Below are positions 62,589 to 64,000 of a DNA stretch of 64,000 nt, one piece after another; within the stretch, counting starts at the first letter, position 1, and the number at the start of each line of letters is the position of its first letter. A program made the translations under genes and the position numbers. The notes beneath the pieces were generated by a model. It was not told where the DNA came from. It worked only from the letters and a program-made list of their open reading frames with translations, and made no database searches. Origin of the DNA: Bacteroidota bacterium (GTDB lineage Bacteria; Bacteroidota; Bacteroidia; Chitinophagales; Saprospiraceae); assembly GCA_016124585.1 (NCBI GenBank), contig WGNL01000001.1, positions 202,807-266,806 on the forward strand, read 5' to 3'.

Positions 62589-62986
62589 AAGAGATAATGT
62601 CTAATCAATGAGACCAAAGCCATCACACCTAAAATGTAAACAAAATATATCCATGAGATTTCAAACAAATTTGCAAAAGATAATTTATCGGTTTCAATGG
62701 AATTAGAAAATGCTATTTGTCTTTCGATCACTATTGGTTCAAGATAAGTTTTACTAACATACACAACTGAATCTTCTTTCCACTTGAATCCTATCCAATT
62801 TCCTTTGTAAGTTTTAGAAATAATCGTATCACCCTGACTAAGTTCTCCTTTTAGTTCAGACTTTCCAGAAGGTAAACTTCTAATATTCAAACCTGCTGAT
62901 TTCACAATGTAGGCATCTTGGGCTTGTAGATTGATTAACGAACTAACCAAATAAATAGAAATTTGTATGAGTATTTTTAATTTCAT
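62585..62986 (-). CDS. SH3b-domain membrane protein
   Basis: This 133-aa protein has a signal peptide ending NLQAQ, a bacterial SH3 domain (about residues 25-88: YIVKSAGLNIRSLPSGKS, GDTIISKTYKGNWIGF, VYVSKTYL) and one C-terminal membrane helix (WIYFVYILGVMALVSLI). The SH3b part would face the periplasm, where such domains often bind peptidoglycan. It lies in the middle of the operon, and its stop overlaps the start of the zinc-motif gene. Confidence 0.75.
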   Translation of the reverse strand: MKLKILIQISIYLVSSLINLQAQDAYIVKSAGLNIRSLPSGKSELKGELSQGDTIISKTYKGNWIGFKWKEDSVVYVSKTYLEPIVIERQIAFSNSIETDKLSFANLFEISWIYFVYILGVMALVSLIRHYLL

Positions 62987-63010
62987 TTGGTGGCGTTGAA
63001 TGTTTTCGAT

Positions 63011-63760
63011 TTATTTTTTCTTTTTAGCAGTATATTCAGCACGGCTACTTATACTTTTGAATTTAAATTCATTCTCGTTAAAATCTGTAATCCAATAAGA
63101 TTCTGATTCTTCTCCCAATGAAGTGATTAAAATTCCGTCTTGCAATTTCCAAATGCCAACAGATTTTTTGTTTCCTTGATTCCACTCAAACATTAATTCC
63201 CCAGATTCATTGAAAATCATTTTTGCATTTGTACCATGCCATTCCCCCACAATATCATCAGATTTAACATTAAGAGTATGGTGCAAAGAAGCGAAATATT
63301 TAGTCTCTCCTGGCGATGTCTTATAAGAAATCGGAATGTCTGTGTGATAATCGAACATCTTAAAAAGTGACCTTACTGGCATCGGATACTGTAAAAACAA
63401 AAAACCTAAAAGTATGATACAGGCGGAAACTATTGAAATAACTGCATGCTTCTTCATTGCTGAAATCCACGGCTCTCCTTTAGATTTCAGCCAAAAAAAC
63501 AAAAGTAAACTTACAATGATGGAAATTCCCCATGTTTGTCCAATAGTAAGATATTTGAAAAAATCAATTATGGATGCAACGAGGATGCCAGGTGAAATCC
63601 AAACAGTTATAAACAATGTGGCAATTATTAGTCCCCACATTACAATATCACCTGAATCTTTATTGCCCAAATTTATAGACGGACGATTTTCAATTCTTCT
63701 TGAATTGTCATGATAAATGTTTGAACCAGTTTCTGTTCTTTGATTTACTTGTTTTGCCAT
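63011..63760 (-). CDS. Four-helix membrane protein with lipocalin-like C-terminal domain
   Basis: In this 249-aa protein an Asn/Arg-rich N-terminus (NQRTETGSNIYHDNSRRIEN) is followed by three or four membrane helices (about residues 38-130). A C-terminal beta domain (about 160-245) has IVGEWHGTNAKMIFNESGEL and VGIWKLQDGILIT, like small lipocalin-like domains. I chose the ATG at 63760, one base after the stop of the upstream frame; a longer frame from 63820 would overlap that gene. No family is recognised. Confidence 0.65.
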   Translation of the reverse strand: MAKQVNQRTETGSNIYHDNSRRIENRPSINLGNKDSGDIVMWGLIIATLFITVWISPGILVASIIDFFKYLTIGQTWGISIIVSLLLFFWLKSKGEPWISAMKKHAVISIVSACIILLGFLFLQYPMPVRSLFKMFDYHTDIPISYKTSPGETKYFASLHHTLNVKSDDIVGEWHGTNAKMIFNESGELMFEWNQGNKKSVGIWKLQDGILITSLGEESESYWITDFNENEFKFKSISSRAEYTAKKKK

Positions 63761-63761
63761 T

Positions 63762-63995
63762 TTATTTTTCTCTTTCTTTAAAGATATTATCTCCTTCTTG
63801 GTTTTCTTGTGAACTTTCAAAAGATTCAGTTGCTGAAATTTCAGCCTTGTTTGCTCCTTTGATATTTTTTTGATTTATCGTTTTCTGTTTCTTCTCACTT
63901 TTCTTATTTCGGAGGTGTTTAACAATTTTTAAATATGTTAAAACTATTGTGAATATCGCAACGATAATTCCAATGACTATTTGAACTGTTCCCAA
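63762..63995 (-). CDS. Single-pass membrane protein, possibly cut by the window edge
   Basis: The visible 77 aa hold one helix (IVIGIIVAIFTIVLTYLKIV), a Lys-rich stretch and an Asn/Gln/Ser/Glu-rich tail (INQKNIKGANKAEISATE). The first visible start is a TTG and the frame stays open to the window end, so the true start may lie outside. It is the first visible gene of the minus-strand operon and its stop is one base before the next ATG. Confidence 0.5.
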   Translation of the reverse strand: MGTVQIVIGIIVAIFTIVLTYLKIVKHLRNKKSEKKQKTINQKNIKGANKAEISATESFESSQENQEGDNIFKEREK

Positions 63996-64000
63996 ATTTC

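Noticed and set aside
54000..64000. Integron integrase, transposase or phage genes near the cassettes
   Set aside because: None is encoded in the window. The array, if real, is either distant from its integrase or an integrase-less cluster.

Overview
The window most likely comes from a Bacteroidota chromosome, probably a Saprospiria-like lineage (Lewinella or Haliscomenobacter type). Several secreted proteins end in type IX secretion (T9SS) type A sorting domains. There are two giant cell-surface genes, one built of HYR/Ig-like repeats and one of thrombospondin type 3 repeats. Promoter-like sites match the Bacteroidota pattern (TTTG, about 19-20 bp, TAnnTTTG). The lineage is inferred from gene content; no marker gene was compared.

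Layout. 1-8.4 kb: a minus-strand giant secreted HYR-repeat protein. 8.6-13.4 kb: a minus-strand block with a TlpA-like thioredoxin, signal peptidase I, a DUF1573 protein and a coiled-coil membrane protein. 13.6-26.2 kb: mostly housekeeping and secreted genes: a PolB-like exonuclease, a phosphopantetheinyl transferase, a WD40 protein, MeaB, DnaK, an SNase-like protein, a peroxiredoxin-like protein, chorismate synthase, an esterase, a HAD phosphatase and tRNA-Lys. 26.7-36.4 kb: an 8.3-kb TSP3-repeat gene and a small gene that shares its N-terminal domain. 36.9-45.5 kb: a plus-strand exopolysaccharide cluster holding a Wzz/BY-kinase-like protein, flippase, methyltransferase, glycosyltransferase, 2OG-Fe(II) oxygenase, a small membrane peptide and an O-antigen ligase/polymerase. 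45.6-54.0 kb: an amidase, a BNR/sortilin-like secreted protein, NhaD, a lipoprotein, a trans-sulfuration enzyme, and a RibBA whose GTP cyclohydrolase half lacks the zinc cysteines.

54.2-64 kb is an AT-richer accessory region with every gene on the minus strand. It carries a 988-aa protease + EEP nuclease + endonuclease I fusion, a TIR-like domain fused to a SAM methyltransferase, an unrecognised protein, and a membrane-protein operon whose last gene carries twelve DnaJ-type Cys motifs. Three of these genes are followed within about 20 bp by a 58-80 bp imperfect palindrome with an AAC...GTT core. The two genes whose both ends are visible are also flanked by gene-specific inverted repeats (10 and 15 bp). 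This is the geometry of integron gene cassettes with attC sites. No integrase is in the window. The cassette-like array of putative defence genes is the most interesting part of the window and may be a new mobile set of conflict genes.
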